Source: Algoriphagus zhangzhouensis
GTDB taxonomy: Bacteria; Bacteroidota; Bacteroidia; Cytophagales; Cyclobacteriaceae
NCBI RefSeq assembly: GCF_900148515.1
Contig: NZ_FRXN01000002.1
Coordinates: forward strand, 434,001-498,000
Reading direction: 5' to 3'
Length of the DNA stretch: 64,000 nucleotides
In this document: one piece after another, positions 36,404 to 45,204 of the stretch
Numbering within the stretch: position 1 is the stretch's first letter
Layout of the letters: every line of letters begins with the position of its first letter
Made by a program: the position numbers and the translations under genes
Notes under the pieces: generated by a model
Databases searched by the model: none
What the model was told of the DNA's origin: nothing
Seen by the model: the letters and a program-made list of their open reading frames with translations, nothing else

Positions 36404-37030
36404 TTAAACCTCTAGATCGAAATGCTTGATAGCCTCTTGGTATCTTCTTTCTACTTCTGTCCAGTTAACAACATTCCAGAAAGCAGAGATATAATCAGGT
36501 CTTCTGTTTTGGTAATTCAGGTAGTAAGCATGCTCCCATACGTCCAATCCAAGAACAGGAATACCTTTGATTTCAGAAACATCCATCATAGGATTGTCTT
36601 GGTTTGCAGAAGAAACAACTTCCAAAGTACCAGCTGCAGTTACCAACAACCAAGCCCATCCAGAGCCAAATCTAGTTGCTGCAGATTGGTTGAATACATC
36701 TTTGAAAGAATCAAAGTTTCCAAATTTATTATCAATAGCACCAGCGATATCTCCTACAGGAGCTCCGCCACCATTTGGAGACAAAATTGTCCAGAACAAG
36801 CTGTGGTTATAATGTCCACCACCGTTGTTTCTAACAGCTACATTTTTACCAGCTACCTGCAAAAGCTCTGTAAGAGATTTGCCAGCTAGGTCAGTTCCTT
36901 CAATAGCCTTGTTTAGGTTATTTACATACCCTTGATGGTGCTTAGTATAGTGGATTTCCATTGTACGAGCATCAAAGTTAGGCTCTAATGCATCAAAAGC
37001 ATAAGGTAAGGATGGGAGTTCAAAAGCCAT
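36404..37030 (-). CDS. superoxide dismutase, Fe/Mn family
   Basis: A 208-residue enzyme. It converts superoxide to peroxide and oxygen. The four metal ligands lie in [33 protein letters not shown], and the pair in [20 protein letters not shown]. The motif [10 protein letters not shown] fits the Fe/Mn group; which metal is used cannot be decided reliably by eye. There is no signal peptide, so it is cytoplasmic. It is monocistronic or follows the tadA gene at a distance of 103 bases. Confidence 0.95.
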   Translation of the reverse strand: MAFELPSLPYAFDALEPNFDARTMEIHYTKHHQGYVNNLNKAIEGTDLAGKSLTELLQVAGKNVAVRNNGGGHYNHSLFWTILSPNGGGAPVGDIAGAIDNKFGNFDSFKDVFNQSAATRFGSGWAWLLVTAAGTLEVVSSANQDNPMMDVSEIKGIPVLGLDVWEHAYYLNYQNRRPDYISAFWNVVNWTEVERRYQEAIKHFDLEV

Positions 37031-37133
37031 CGTTTATAAAATTTATAGGTTAAACATTGAATTAAAATTCTTACTCAATCTGTCATCAAAACCATAGGAA
37101 GATTGAAAAGGTTCTTTAAAACCCAATTTCCTA

Positions 37134-37577
37134 TTATTTTCTTAATTTTTTAAAAAACTCATTCAAAAGCTCTTCGGATTGTTGAGCCAAAACCCCAGTT
37201 TGAAGCTGAGTCTTTGGATGAAGAATAGAAGAGTCGAGTTGTCTAAACCCACGTTTTGGGTCGGAAGCTCCAAAAATGACAGTTCCAATTTGAGACCAAA
37301 AAAGAGCCCCACCACACATGGTACAGGGCTCCAATGTCACATATAATTTACAATCTGGGAGATATTTGGCTCCCATGTAATTAGCCGCAGCAGTGATCGC
37401 GATCATTTCTGCATGCGCTGTTACATCATTGAGTTTCTCTGTTTGATTATAAGCTCTTGCGATGATTCTATTTTTGGAAACAATCACGGCCCCAACAGGA
37501 ATTTCACCCTCTTCAAAAGCAATTCTAGCCTGCTTGAGGGCTTCGTTCATAAAATATTCATCAGAGAAAAGCTCCAT
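37134..37577 (-). CDS. tadA: tRNA-specific adenosine deaminase-like protein
   Basis: A 147-residue zinc deaminase. The zinc and proton-shuttle motif is VTAHAEMIAI, followed by the pair in LEPCTMCGGALFWSQIG. TadA changes A34 to inosine in tRNA-Arg. Length and C-terminal helix (SEELLNEFFKKLRK) match TadA. Related nucleoside deaminases are similar, so specificity is inferred. An intrinsic terminator-like hairpin lies upstream of its start (37592-37625), belonging to the preceding gene. Confidence 0.88.
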   Translation of the reverse strand: MELFSDEYFMNEALKQARIAFEEGEIPVGAVIVSKNRIIARAYNQTEKLNDVTAHAEMIAITAAANYMGAKYLPDCKLYVTLEPCTMCGGALFWSQIGTVIFGASDPKRGFRQLDSSILHPKTQLQTGVLAQQSEELLNEFFKKLRK

Positions 37578-37591
37578 TCAATCGTATTTGT

Positions 37592-37625
37592 AAAAAGGCT
37601 TGAAATTGTGTTTTCAAGCCTTTTT
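37592..37625 (-). terminator. terminator after the PiT-like gene
   Basis: AAAAAGGCTTGAAA (37592-37605) / TTTCAAGCCTTTTT (37612-37625), with a T run on the minus strand. It separates the PiT-like gene from tadA. Confidence 0.85.
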
Positions 37626-37648
37626 CATTTTTATTAAATATTCTGGAT

Positions 37649-38782
37649 TTACCTGAAGTAATCCAAAATCTCGTTTCTGACACCTTCGTTGATAATGACT
37701 GCCAAAACCAAAGAAACGACCAAACCAATGGTTGCTTTGAAGACATCATTTCTCGCCAAAACAAATGCTCTGTATCTCCAAGCATCTTTCTTCTTGGCTT
37801 TTCCATGCTTACCAATAGCAATTGCCAATTCTCTACCTCCTAGCAAACCGATAAATACCCAAGTAGTACTCATTGGCACGTGGCTATATAGCTTGAAGTA
37901 GAATAGGATGATTGCATATACAAAATCTACAATAGTAGCAGCTCTCACGTCTGTTACATTGGACTTTTCATTGACAATACCTTGAATACGATCTCCTTTC
38001 AGGTAGAATAGGAATCCAAGACCAATAAATACAAATCCTGCGTAAACGATGAACTCAACAAGATCTAATTGGCGCGGAAGGAAAACGGCAATGTTTGCGG
38101 CATCCTGCATGATCCAAACAGACCAAAGAGTACCTGAAGTAATCCACTGTAAAATGATCCAATAGGGCTTGGCTTTTCCTTTCAGATAATTTTGGACAAA
38201 TCGCTCCAATACAAACCAAACAACCATTGCAATCCCGAAAGCAAGTAGATAACCTACAAAACTTTTGAACATCACATCTACAATAGTTCCTGCTTTGTAG
38301 GTGAATACGTTAAGCAAAAGGAAAGTCGTAGAAACAGGCATTCTCAGCCTGGTCATGATCAACAATACGATCGGAGCAGCCAACTGTAGGAAAACAAAAC
38401 TTTCTGGAGCTTTTTCAAGTCCTTTTGTTGTCAATCTTTGATAACTCACATCTCCATCCAAAGTCATCCAGCTATAAGTAACTGTACCGACAAAAATCAA
38501 CCCCATGAATAACCACAACCAATACCACTTCCGGTTTTGATTGGAAGCAATGAAAGTACCGATTGTCTGAATACTGTCATTGGCAATTGCAGAATAGGCC
38601 GCCAAAGCAAACCCAAACCACATCGCGGCATAAGTATAAGGAGTAATGATTGCGGCAACGGAAATTAGGACGCAGATAATAATGAGAAAAGATTTCTCTT
38701 TTTTGGTGAAGTCAAACAGGGAATAGGCCGTTTTTGAAAGCTTTTCCTGGTTGATATTTTGGTCAATATTTTTCTTAGCCAT
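37649..38782 (-). CDS. PiT-like (phosphate permease-type) membrane protein
   Basis: A 377-residue protein with about nine to ten hydrophobic segments. Two half-sites recall the inorganic phosphate transporter (PiT) family: AYSAIANDSIQTIGTF (like GANDVANAFG) and RMPVSTTFLLLNVFT, then the second copy VPMSTTWVFIGLLGGRELAIA. It is clearly divergent from E. coli PitA. The neighbouring divergent gene encodes a different type of phosphate transporter (Na/Pi). The two start codons are 239 bases apart, so joint control is plausible. Transport of phosphate is inferred, not proven. Confidence 0.65.
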   Translation of the reverse strand: MAKKNIDQNINQEKLSKTAYSLFDFTKKEKSFLIIICVLISVAAIITPYTYAAMWFGFALAAYSAIANDSIQTIGTFIASNQNRKWYWLWLFMGLIFVGTVTYSWMTLDGDVSYQRLTTKGLEKAPESFVFLQLAAPIVLLIMTRLRMPVSTTFLLLNVFTYKAGTIVDVMFKSFVGYLLAFGIAMVVWFVLERFVQNYLKGKAKPYWIILQWITSGTLWSVWIMQDAANIAVFLPRQLDLVEFIVYAGFVFIGLGFLFYLKGDRIQGIVNEKSNVTDVRAATIVDFVYAIILFYFKLYSHVPMSTTWVFIGLLGGRELAIAIGKHGKAKKKDAWRYRAFVLARNDVFKATIGLVVSLVLAVIINEGVRNEILDYFR

Positions 38783-38807
38783 GAATTAAGACTTATGGGC
38801 AACGCGA

Positions 38808-38815
38808 CAAAATTA
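38808..38815 (-). promoter_or_regulatory. candidate -7 element for the PiT-like gene
   Basis: On the minus strand TAATTTTG matches TAnnTTTG, 25 bases before the start codon. I see no good -33 TTTG at the correct distance. Confidence 0.35.
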
Positions 38816-39021
38816 AATAAGTTATTCGGCCTTCTATGTTAAGAAATTGTTAACTCAATACAAAAGATTCTTTTTCGGTATAATCCTCCCTTGTATTTCG
38901 TAAAAAAATTTCAAATTTTGCCCAATTATTGCATTAAAATTTGGATTCTCTGAAAAAATAAATCATCAAAAGAGCCAAATAATGGCCTTCAATAATCCAA
39001 ATCCGATACGTTTATTCATTT

Positions 39022-40131
39022 ATGGAGAGTCTGGTACAAGAATCTAAACATCCGAATAAGACCAAAAGCTACCTTTTGATGCTTTTGGCCCTGTTCCTGT
39101 TTATTTTTTCCATTGACCTTTTGACCGTCTCATTGAGCCATATGAATAACAGTGTGGCGCAAGATCTTTTCCAAGCTACCAGAAATCCATTTATCAGTTT
39201 GTTCATCGGATTGCTGATGACGGCTCTTATCCAAAGTAGCTCCACCGTGACTGCAAGTGTGGTAGCTGTAGTCGCAGCTGGAAACATGAGTTTGGATCAG
39301 GCTGTACCTATGGTCATGGGTGCAAACATCGGTACAACACTTACCAGTACCTTGGTTTCTTTTTCCTACATCATGAAGAAAAAGGAATTTAAACGTGCCC
39401 TTTCAGCTGGTGTAGTTCATGATATTTTCAATATTATGACTGTATTGATCTTATTGCCACTGGAATTGAACTTCCGACTTTTGTCGGGATCAGCGATCAA
39501 ATTGGCACACTTCTTTGCCCCAGACGATAACTTTACAGGACCAGTTGTATACAATAAAGTATTTACAAGGCCTGTCACAGAGTGGATTAGTGACACCATC
39601 AATATTCCATTTGTCACCACTATCCTCGCTGTATTCATTGTTTTTGCCGCCATCAAGATTCTTGCAACTTCGGTTTACAAAGCTTTTGTATCTGATAGTT
39701 TCAAAGAGATCAGCAATATGATCTTTAAGAAAACCTGGCTTTCTTTTATTTATGGGGTCTTCTTTACCGCGGCAGTACAATCAAGTACAGTGACCACATC
39801 GTTGGTAGTTCCTTTGGTTGCTACAAAAAAAGTAACCCTAAAAAAGGCCTTCCCTTTTATTGTCGGAGCGAATATAGGTACTACCATTACAGCTGCTTTG
39901 GCAGCTATTTACAAAAGTGAGGCTGCCATTGCTTTGGCTATTGCCCATTTCCTTTTCAATACGATCGGAGCGATTATTATACTTTCATTCCCTCAGTTGA
40001 GAAATTTGCCTGTAAGACTTGCAATCTATATGGGTAAAAAATCCGTCAAGTCTAGATTTTTGGGATTTGCCTATATCCTCTTGACCTTCTTCATTATTCC
40101 TTTCTTGTTGATCTATTTCACTCAGGATTAA
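39022..40131 (+). CDS. Na+/phosphate cotransporter (PNaS/NptA family)
   Basis: A 369-residue membrane protein with two repeated halves. Each half has the QSSS motif: ALIQSSSTVTASVVAVVAAG and AAVQSSTVTTSLVVPLVATK. The accompanying GANIGTTLTSTLVS and GANIGTTITAALAA segments are typical of the family. It imports (or in some bacteria exports) phosphate with sodium. It is divergent from the PiT-like gene, so two unrelated phosphate-transport families lie side by side. Confidence 0.88.
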   Translation: MESLVQESKHPNKTKSYLLMLLALFLFIFSIDLLTVSLSHMNNSVAQDLFQATRNPFISLFIGLLMTALIQSSSTVTASVVAVVAAGNMSLDQAVPMVMGANIGTTLTSTLVSFSYIMKKKEFKRALSAGVVHDIFNIMTVLILLPLELNFRLLSGSAIKLAHFFAPDDNFTGPVVYNKVFTRPVTEWISDTINIPFVTTILAVFIVFAAIKILATSVYKAFVSDSFKEISNMIFKKTWLSFIYGVFFTAAVQSSTVTTSLVVPLVATKKVTLKKAFPFIVGANIGTTITAALAAIYKSEAAIALAIAHFLFNTIGAIIILSFPQLRNLPVRLAIYMGKKSVKSRFLGFAYILLTFFIIPFLLIYFTQD

Positions 40132-40305
40132 TGTTCCCTCAGTTGTAATTGGAACAAGTACAAAACCTTCCTTTACTCTTTTAAAAAGTTTCCCTTCAGC
40201 TTTTAATCAATCCCTTTTGACAAGCTAAAATAGGAGAACCATTAAAGAAGCCATAAATCGGAAATTTTTGAGTTTGATTAATTATTTGGCAGTAGAAACA
40301 TGCGT

Positions 40306-40406
40306 AATGCAGTAAATAACGCCTCTATTCACCGCATTAATTGCAGGATTTATATTGATTATGCGGTGAATACACTTTATATTTACCGTAAATAATGCGG
40401 TAAATA
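40306..40406. promoter_or_regulatory. five-copy operator-like array in front of the Fic gene
   Basis: A 13-base element close to AATGCGGTRAATA occurs at 40306-40318 (+, AATGCAGTAAATA), 40326-40338 (-), 40360-40372 (+), 40380-40392 (-, partial) and 40394-40406 (+). The second and third form a long inverted repeat. So do the fourth and fifth, which overlap the expected leader; the last copy ends at the base before the fic start codon. This is typical of binding sites for an autoregulator, possibly the winged-helix C-terminus of the Fic protein itself. Confidence 0.7.
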
Positions 40407-41510
40407 ATGTATATCTACCAACAAAAAAATTGGCCGAACTTTTCTTGGGATATAAATCAGATTGCATTCCTATTGACTTCGGTGCGCCACAAGCAAGGAA
40501 AATTAACAGGACGAATGATGAGTCTGGGCTTCGATCTGCAAAACGAGGCAATGCTTCAAACTATCACGCAAGATGTACTCAAGACAAGTGAAATTGAGGG
40601 TGAGCATTTCAATACAGATCAGGTTCGCTCTTCTGTTGCCCAAAAATTGGGGATGGATATAGGAGGTTCAATTCCAGCAGACCGTCATGTCGAAGGAGTT
40701 GTTGATATGCTGCTAGATGCAACGCAGCATTATGAGAGACATCTTGATGACGAACGCTTATTTGGTTGGCATGCAGCAATGTTTCCAACAGGGAGAAGCG
40801 GTATAAATAAAATCACTGTAGGATCTTGGAGAACACCTGAAACAGGAGCAATGCAGGTCGTTTCTGGAGCAATGGGAAAAGAGCTAAAACATTTTGAGGC
40901 TCCACTCTCAGAGAATGTACCTAAAGAGATGGATGTGTTTTTTGATTGGTTTAACTCCAAAGTTCAATTAGACCCTGTCTTAAAAGCTGCAATCGCTCAT
41001 TTGTGGTTTGTTACTATACACCCTTTCGATGATGGAAATGGACGTATTGCACGTGCAATTACCGACTTACAATTGGCGCGATCCGATGAAAGTAAACAGC
41101 GTTTTTATAGTATGTCTGCTCAAATCCAAAATGAGAGAAAGAAGTATTACGAAATTTTAGAAAATACTCAAAAAGGAGACCTTGAAATCACCAAATGGCT
41201 ACATTGGTTTCTATCTTGTCTGGAGCGAGCACTTATCCATGCTGAAGAATCTTTAAACTCGGTTCTAAATAAGGCAAATTATTGGAATTTTTTGAATACA
41301 AAATCACTTAATGACCGTCAGAAACAGATGATGAATAAGCTTTTGGACGGTTTTGATGGTAAACTCAATACCTCTAAATGGGCAAAGATCACCAAAGTTT
41401 CAACTGATACAGCACTTAGAGATATACAAAATTTGGAAGATCAAGGTGTCCTTGTAAAACAAGCAGGTGGTGGTAGAAGTACCAGCTATGAATTGGTAAA
41501 ATTAAGTTGA
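40407..41510 (+). CDS. Fic-family protein (AMPylase) with DUF4172 N-terminus and C-terminal winged helix
   Basis: A 367-residue Fic protein. The N-terminal DUF4172-type part starts MYIYQQKNWPNFSWDINQI. An inhibitory motif of the (S/T)xxxE(G/N) type is T60-S-E-I-E64-G65, and the catalytic motif HPFDDGNGR lies at 205-213. A C-terminal winged-helix domain covers about 290-365 (SLNDRQKQMMNKLLDGF, TDTALRDIQNLEDQGVLV). Fic enzymes transfer AMP from ATP to protein targets. The inhibitory motif in the N-terminal part suggests self-control. The operator array directly before the gene suggests that it represses itself. It has no toxin-antitoxin partner next to it. Confidence 0.92.
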   Translation: MYIYQQKNWPNFSWDINQIAFLLTSVRHKQGKLTGRMMSLGFDLQNEAMLQTITQDVLKTSEIEGEHFNTDQVRSSVAQKLGMDIGGSIPADRHVEGVVDMLLDATQHYERHLDDERLFGWHAAMFPTGRSGINKITVGSWRTPETGAMQVVSGAMGKELKHFEAPLSENVPKEMDVFFDWFNSKVQLDPVLKAAIAHLWFVTIHPFDDGNGRIARAITDLQLARSDESKQRFYSMSAQIQNERKKYYEILENTQKGDLEITKWLHWFLSCLERALIHAEESLNSVLNKANYWNFLNTKSLNDRQKQMMNKLLDGFDGKLNTSKWAKITKVSTDTALRDIQNLEDQGVLVKQAGGGRSTSYELVKLS

Positions 41511-41568
41511 TATAAAATCCAAAAACTGGCATTGAATCGAGACTACATATTCTTATCAGCTACCTATT

Positions 41569-42237
41569 TTAGGTCTTTTGGCTTTCTCTCCAAGCATCCA
41601 TCAAAGCCTTGGCAGAACTGGTACCAATTCTATCTGCGCCTGCACGAATCAATTCCAAGGCAAAATCCAAAGTCTTGATTCCTCCACTAGCTTTGATTCC
41701 AGTCTGAGAACTTAGCGTTTTTCTCATTAGATGAATATCCTCGACTTTCGCTCCGCTAGGTGCATAACCAGTTGATGTTTTTACAAAATCAGCTCCAGCA
41801 TCCTGACAGATTGAGCAAGCTTCCTGGATTTGCTCAGGATTCAAATAGGCTGTTTCGATGATTACTTTCAGAATTCTTTCCTCTTCGTGGCATATTTTGG
41901 CGATTTGTGCAATTTCAATCTTGGGCCAATTCATACCTGAATGGTAGGCAGTCTGTGACCAAACCAAATCCAGCTCATCAGCTCCGTTTTTGATCGCCTC
42001 TTTCGTCTCCGCTACTTTGCTGGCAGTATCCTCGAAGCCTAAAGGAAAACCGACAACAGTCACTGTCTGGATATCCTCATCTTTAAGCTCTCTAGCCACT
42101 TTTTTGACCCAGAAAGAAGGAACACATACTCCAATGAACTGCTCATTGATCGCATCTTTTACAAGTTGATCGACATCCTCTCCAGTCATGGTAGGCTTCA
42201 AAACAGTCGATTCGAGAAATCTATTGAAATTTTTCAT
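41569..42237 (-). CDS. deoC: deoxyribose-phosphate aldolase
   Basis: A 222-residue aldolase. The Schiff-base Lys is in ADFVKTSTGYAPSG, a second conserved Lys in ILKVIIETAYL, and ASGGIKTLDFALELIRAGA is the phosphate-binding end. It splits 2-deoxyribose 5-phosphate to glyceraldehyde 3-phosphate and acetaldehyde. The first 17 bases overlap the upstream dehydrogenase gene, so the two are probably one operon. Confidence 0.94.
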   Translation of the reverse strand: MKNFNRFLESTVLKPTMTGEDVDQLVKDAINEQFIGVCVPSFWVKKVARELKDEDIQTVTVVGFPLGFEDTASKVAETKEAIKNGADELDLVWSQTAYHSGMNWPKIEIAQIAKICHEEERILKVIIETAYLNPEQIQEACSICQDAGADFVKTSTGYAPSGAKVEDIHLMRKTLSSQTGIKASGGIKTLDFALELIRAGADRIGTSSAKALMDAWRESQKT

Positions 42238-43438
42238 CCGGATAAACGTAGTCTGTCAAATGCATAAACTCCAAAGTTAAATCGCCATCTCTTGCTATGG
42301 TAGCCTTTTCCAAAATTGGAGCAGGTTCATCCAAAAGCGCTGGAATCACCCATTGTATCAATTGGTTTCCAAAGTCCCTGCTGGCCTCACGAGGCAGCTC
42401 ACATGGCAAATTATCAATAGCCATCACCGAGATGCTATTTTGCTTACCAAAAGCTTCGATTTCTGTCATTGTCTGACGATCTACATCATATACCGGTGAT
42501 AAAATCGTAGATGCTTTAGAAGTAGTCGGCACAGAGCCATTGATATCACAAGTCACATCTGCGATTACCGAAATCCCAAAATCGTCTGACTGAATGTCTT
42601 TCAACTCAAAAAGTCGGGGAGCTTTGGGATCCCAATAGGCTGCTGCGATCAACATCTCACCTTCTTCAGCAAATTTGAGAAAATGACTTTCGTATTTTTC
42701 AGGACTTGTATAAAACTCATTTTTATCAAAGCCTCCGTCGGTTTTCCTTCTATTGAAATCCTCAGACTTGAGCTGAACGAATACCGGCTCATCAAAATAC
42801 TGATGAAGGAAATCTTCTGTTCCTACCTCCTTAATTTCCATAGCTTCCAAGATTTCTTTGGCTCCATTCCCTACTCTACCAGATCCATTCAATATGATTT
42901 TGATTGGAGGAAGCTGAATCTTTTGAAGCTCTTGCTTCATTTCGGCTAGGTCAAAGCACTCATGAGCACGTTTAATTTCAAAAAGGCCAGTTTTTTGACC
43001 ATAAGTCCACATCGCATTATATGCCCCCACTACTCCAGCCCATCGGCCAAATGCTACAACACGTGAGCCAGATTCATTTTTCAAAACCTCATAATCAATC
43101 ATGCGAATGTTCTTTTCAAGAACTGCTTGAAGAAGTCCCCGGTTATACGCTTGTCTTTTGATGGTATGGGAAAAGAAAAAATAGGTTTTATCAGATATCA
43201 AGTTGGCAATTGGAACTTCTTTTACTCCAAAAAGTACATCACAACCAGAAATATCAGAAATCACCTCAACTCCTTTGGATTCGTACTCTTCATCGCTGAA
43301 ACAGCGGATAGGACTAGATTCTACATAAAACTTAAGTTGGCCTTCAAACTTTTGATTCAAAGACTGCAATTGATCAGGTGTAAATGGGCTTCTTTTGTCA
43401 GGTGGATTTTTTCCTTCGCGGATAATTCCGATTTTCAT
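42221..43438 (-). CDS. saccharopine/alanine dehydrogenase-like enzyme
   Basis: A 405-residue NAD(P)-dependent enzyme. The N-terminal domain is of the alanine dehydrogenase/PNT type (MKIGIIREGKNPPDKRSPFT, with KEVPIANLISDKTYFFFSHT). The Rossmann segment is IKIILNGSGRVGNGAKEIL. The second half has IADVTCDINGSVPTTSKAST and AIDNLPCELPREASRDFGN, similar to lysine-forming saccharopine dehydrogenases. It may therefore make or break lysine via saccharopine, or act on alanine; the choice is not decidable by eye. It overlaps deoC by 17 bases. Confidence 0.8.
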   Translation of the reverse strand: MKIGIIREGKNPPDKRSPFTPDQLQSLNQKFEGQLKFYVESSPIRCFSDEEYESKGVEVISDISGCDVLFGVKEVPIANLISDKTYFFFSHTIKRQAYNRGLLQAVLEKNIRMIDYEVLKNESGSRVVAFGRWAGVVGAYNAMWTYGQKTGLFEIKRAHECFDLAEMKQELQKIQLPPIKIILNGSGRVGNGAKEILEAMEIKEVGTEDFLHQYFDEPVFVQLKSEDFNRRKTDGGFDKNEFYTSPEKYESHFLKFAEEGEMLIAAAYWDPKAPRLFELKDIQSDDFGISVIADVTCDINGSVPTTSKASTILSPVYDVDRQTMTEIEAFGKQNSISVMAIDNLPCELPREASRDFGNQLIQWVIPALLDEPAPILEKATIARDGDLTLEFMHLTDYVYPDEKFQ

Positions 43439-43467
43439 AAAAATTCCTCGCTTCAGGGTTTCAAAAC

Positions 43468-44049
43468 ATGAACGATTACATCATTCTAGCACTATGCTGG
43501 TCATTATTTTACGCAGTTCATAGCTTGATGGCTGCCTCCAAGTTAAAAAGAATTTTGAAGGAGAAATTAGGTCAACACATGAAATGGTATAGGCTTTTTT
43601 ACAGTTTGCTATCAATTCTGCTTTTAATGGGAATAGGGCTAGTTTCTATAAAAATCCCAACTCAAAAAATTCTTTCAGAAAGTCAATTTCTTCTTTATTT
43701 CGGCTACTTATTTGCCACTTTTGGGACCATAATTATGGTAAAAAGTTCCAAAGGTTGGTCTTTGAAAAGCTTTTTGGGATTCAAACCTGTAGATCAAAAT
43801 GAGGAACTCTTTCAGTCTGGATGGTATGCCAGAGTAAGGCATCCTCTATACTTGGGATTGGCAATGATATTCTTAGGGTATTTCCTTGTAGCTGGCACCG
43901 GTGCAGCATTGACCCATTTTGTTTGTTTGGCACTTTATCTACCTATTGGGATCTATTTCGAAGAGCAGAACCTAGTAGATCAGTTTGGTCAGGAGTACAT
44001 AGAGTACAAGAAGGAAGTTCCTGCATTTTTTCCAAAACTTAAAAAATAA
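43468..44049 (+). CDS. isoprenylcysteine carboxyl methyltransferase/NnrU-like membrane protein
   Basis: A 193-residue protein with about five membrane segments (LALCWSLFYAVHSLMAAS, LFYSLLSILLLMGIGLVSI, FLLYFGYLFATFGTIIMV and others). The C-terminal ICMT/PEMT motif is GWYARVRHPLYLGLAMIFLG, with EEQNLVDQFGQEYIEYKKEV. Members are SAM-dependent methyltransferases of membrane molecules or heme-related proteins. It is divergent from the dehydrogenase gene by 29 bases. The substrate is unknown. Confidence 0.75.
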   Translation: MNDYIILALCWSLFYAVHSLMAASKLKRILKEKLGQHMKWYRLFYSLLSILLLMGIGLVSIKIPTQKILSESQFLLYFGYLFATFGTIIMVKSSKGWSLKSFLGFKPVDQNEELFQSGWYARVRHPLYLGLAMIFLGYFLVAGTGAALTHFVCLALYLPIGIYFEEQNLVDQFGQEYIEYKKEVPAFFPKLKK

Positions 44050-44051
44050 AA

Positions 44052-44071
44052 AAAGGGCCGAAGCCCTTTCT
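44052..44071. terminator. bidirectional terminator with UUCG loop
   Basis: AAAGGGC (44052-44058) / GCCCTTT (44063-44069), loop CGAA, which is UUCG on the minus strand. T runs follow both ways. It serves both the methyltransferase gene and the convergent FKBP operon. Confidence 0.85.
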
Positions 44072-44072
44072 T

Positions 44073-44630
44073 TTAATCTATTCCTCTGAATTCCACATCA
44101 AATCGGAGAACCGAATTGGCTGGGATTTTCTCATTGCTTTCCTGATCTCTATACGCATACGGAGATGGAATAATCAATACAGCTTTGGCTCCTGGTCTCA
44201 ACCTTCTGAAGCCAATATTCCAGCCCTGAATCACAGAACTGACATCTAGGGTAAATTGGAATACTGTATAATTCCTTCCCTCCACATAGATATCATTTTC
44301 TATGGCAACGCTCTCATAGGATGTATCAAATACAGATCCATCAGAGATCAAAGAGCCAGTGTAATCAGTATAAACTACCGTGCCGTAAGTTGGCCTAGTA
44401 CCTTCTCCTTCCTCCTGTACAATCACCACAATCCCACTAGGATCATGAATTCTATACAAAGAATCGATTTCAGCCACTGCCAAATAATCGGCAATTTTCA
44501 CGCTGTCCTTTTCCAAATTTCCAGCAATATCATAGGTTGGCCCAACATTGTAAGGATTGTTTGGTTCACATGCAGCAAATAATACTGCAGCTACAAAAAA
44601 GAAAAAGAGGTATTTAGCGGTATTAATCAT
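44073..44630 (-). CDS. FKBP-type peptidyl-prolyl isomerase lipoprotein
   Basis: A 185-residue lipoprotein (lipobox cysteine in FFVAAVLFAACEPN). FKBP domain: VVYTDYTGSLISDGSVFDTS, VIQGWNIGFRRLRPGAKAVL, PSPYAYRDQESNEKIPANSV and LRFDVEF. The ring residues Tyr, Phe-Asp, Val-Ile, Trp and Tyr are all present, so it can be active as an isomerase. It is last in a run of three FKBP genes and overlaps the preceding one by a base. Confidence 0.88.
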   Translation of the reverse strand: MINTAKYLFFFFVAAVLFAACEPNNPYNVGPTYDIAGNLEKDSVKIADYLAVAEIDSLYRIHDPSGIVVIVQEEGEGTRPTYGTVVYTDYTGSLISDGSVFDTSYESVAIENDIYVEGRNYTVFQFTLDVSSVIQGWNIGFRRLRPGAKAVLIIPSPYAYRDQESNEKIPANSVLRFDVEFRGID

Positions 44631-45184
44631 TATTGGTTTCCTTCTTTCCGGTCTACAAATTCAATTTCAAAGATTACTGGAGTATTTGAGGGAATTCCTC
44701 CACTTGGATTTCCAGCAGTACCATATGCATATGCAGAAGGCATTATTATAGTCGCCTTGTCTCCTACTTCCATCAAAGAAACTCCCAATTCAAATCCAGG
44801 AATCAAAGAGCCATACCCTTGGAGAAATTTGATAGGACCATAAGCTCTACTTTCACTGTAGATGTCATTTTCTTTGGCGACATCCTCATAAGAAGTATCA
44901 AAGACCTTATCAGTCAAGAATTTTCCAATGTAGTTTGTGCTAACTGTATCACCTACTGCTGCAGTAATTCCAGAACCGGAAACTTCTTGCCATATCACAT
45001 GAAAGCCTACGTTTTCATCTGTATATTCTTTAACCCCATCAATTGGATTTTCTGCTAAGTATGCATCAATCGCTTCTATATCTCGAAGCAAGATGGATTG
45101 ATAAGTAGAGTCCTCATCGATACACGCAAATAGCGATACAGATGCAAATAGGACTAAGAATAAAGATGATAATCTGGATTTCAT
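44630..45184 (-). CDS. FKBP-type peptidyl-prolyl isomerase lipoprotein
   Basis: A 184-residue lipoprotein (lipobox cysteine in FASVSLFACIDED). FKBP domain: VSTNYIGKFLTDKVFDTSYE, SLIPGFELGVSLMEVGDKAT and PSAYAYGTAGNPSGGIPSNT. The usual Trp of the active ring is Phe (IPGF). Bacteroidota GldI, a gliding lipoprotein, is of this kind, but the name cannot be assigned to one of the three copies. It lies between two other FKBP genes, 20 bases after the first. Confidence 0.87.
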   Translation of the reverse strand: MKSRLSSLFLVLFASVSLFACIDEDSTYQSILLRDIEAIDAYLAENPIDGVKEYTDENVGFHVIWQEVSGSGITAAVGDTVSTNYIGKFLTDKVFDTSYEDVAKENDIYSESRAYGPIKFLQGYGSLIPGFELGVSLMEVGDKATIIMPSAYAYGTAGNPSGGIPSNTPVIFEIEFVDRKEGNQ

Positions 45185-45204
45185 GTTGGTTTAGTATTTA
45201 AGTT

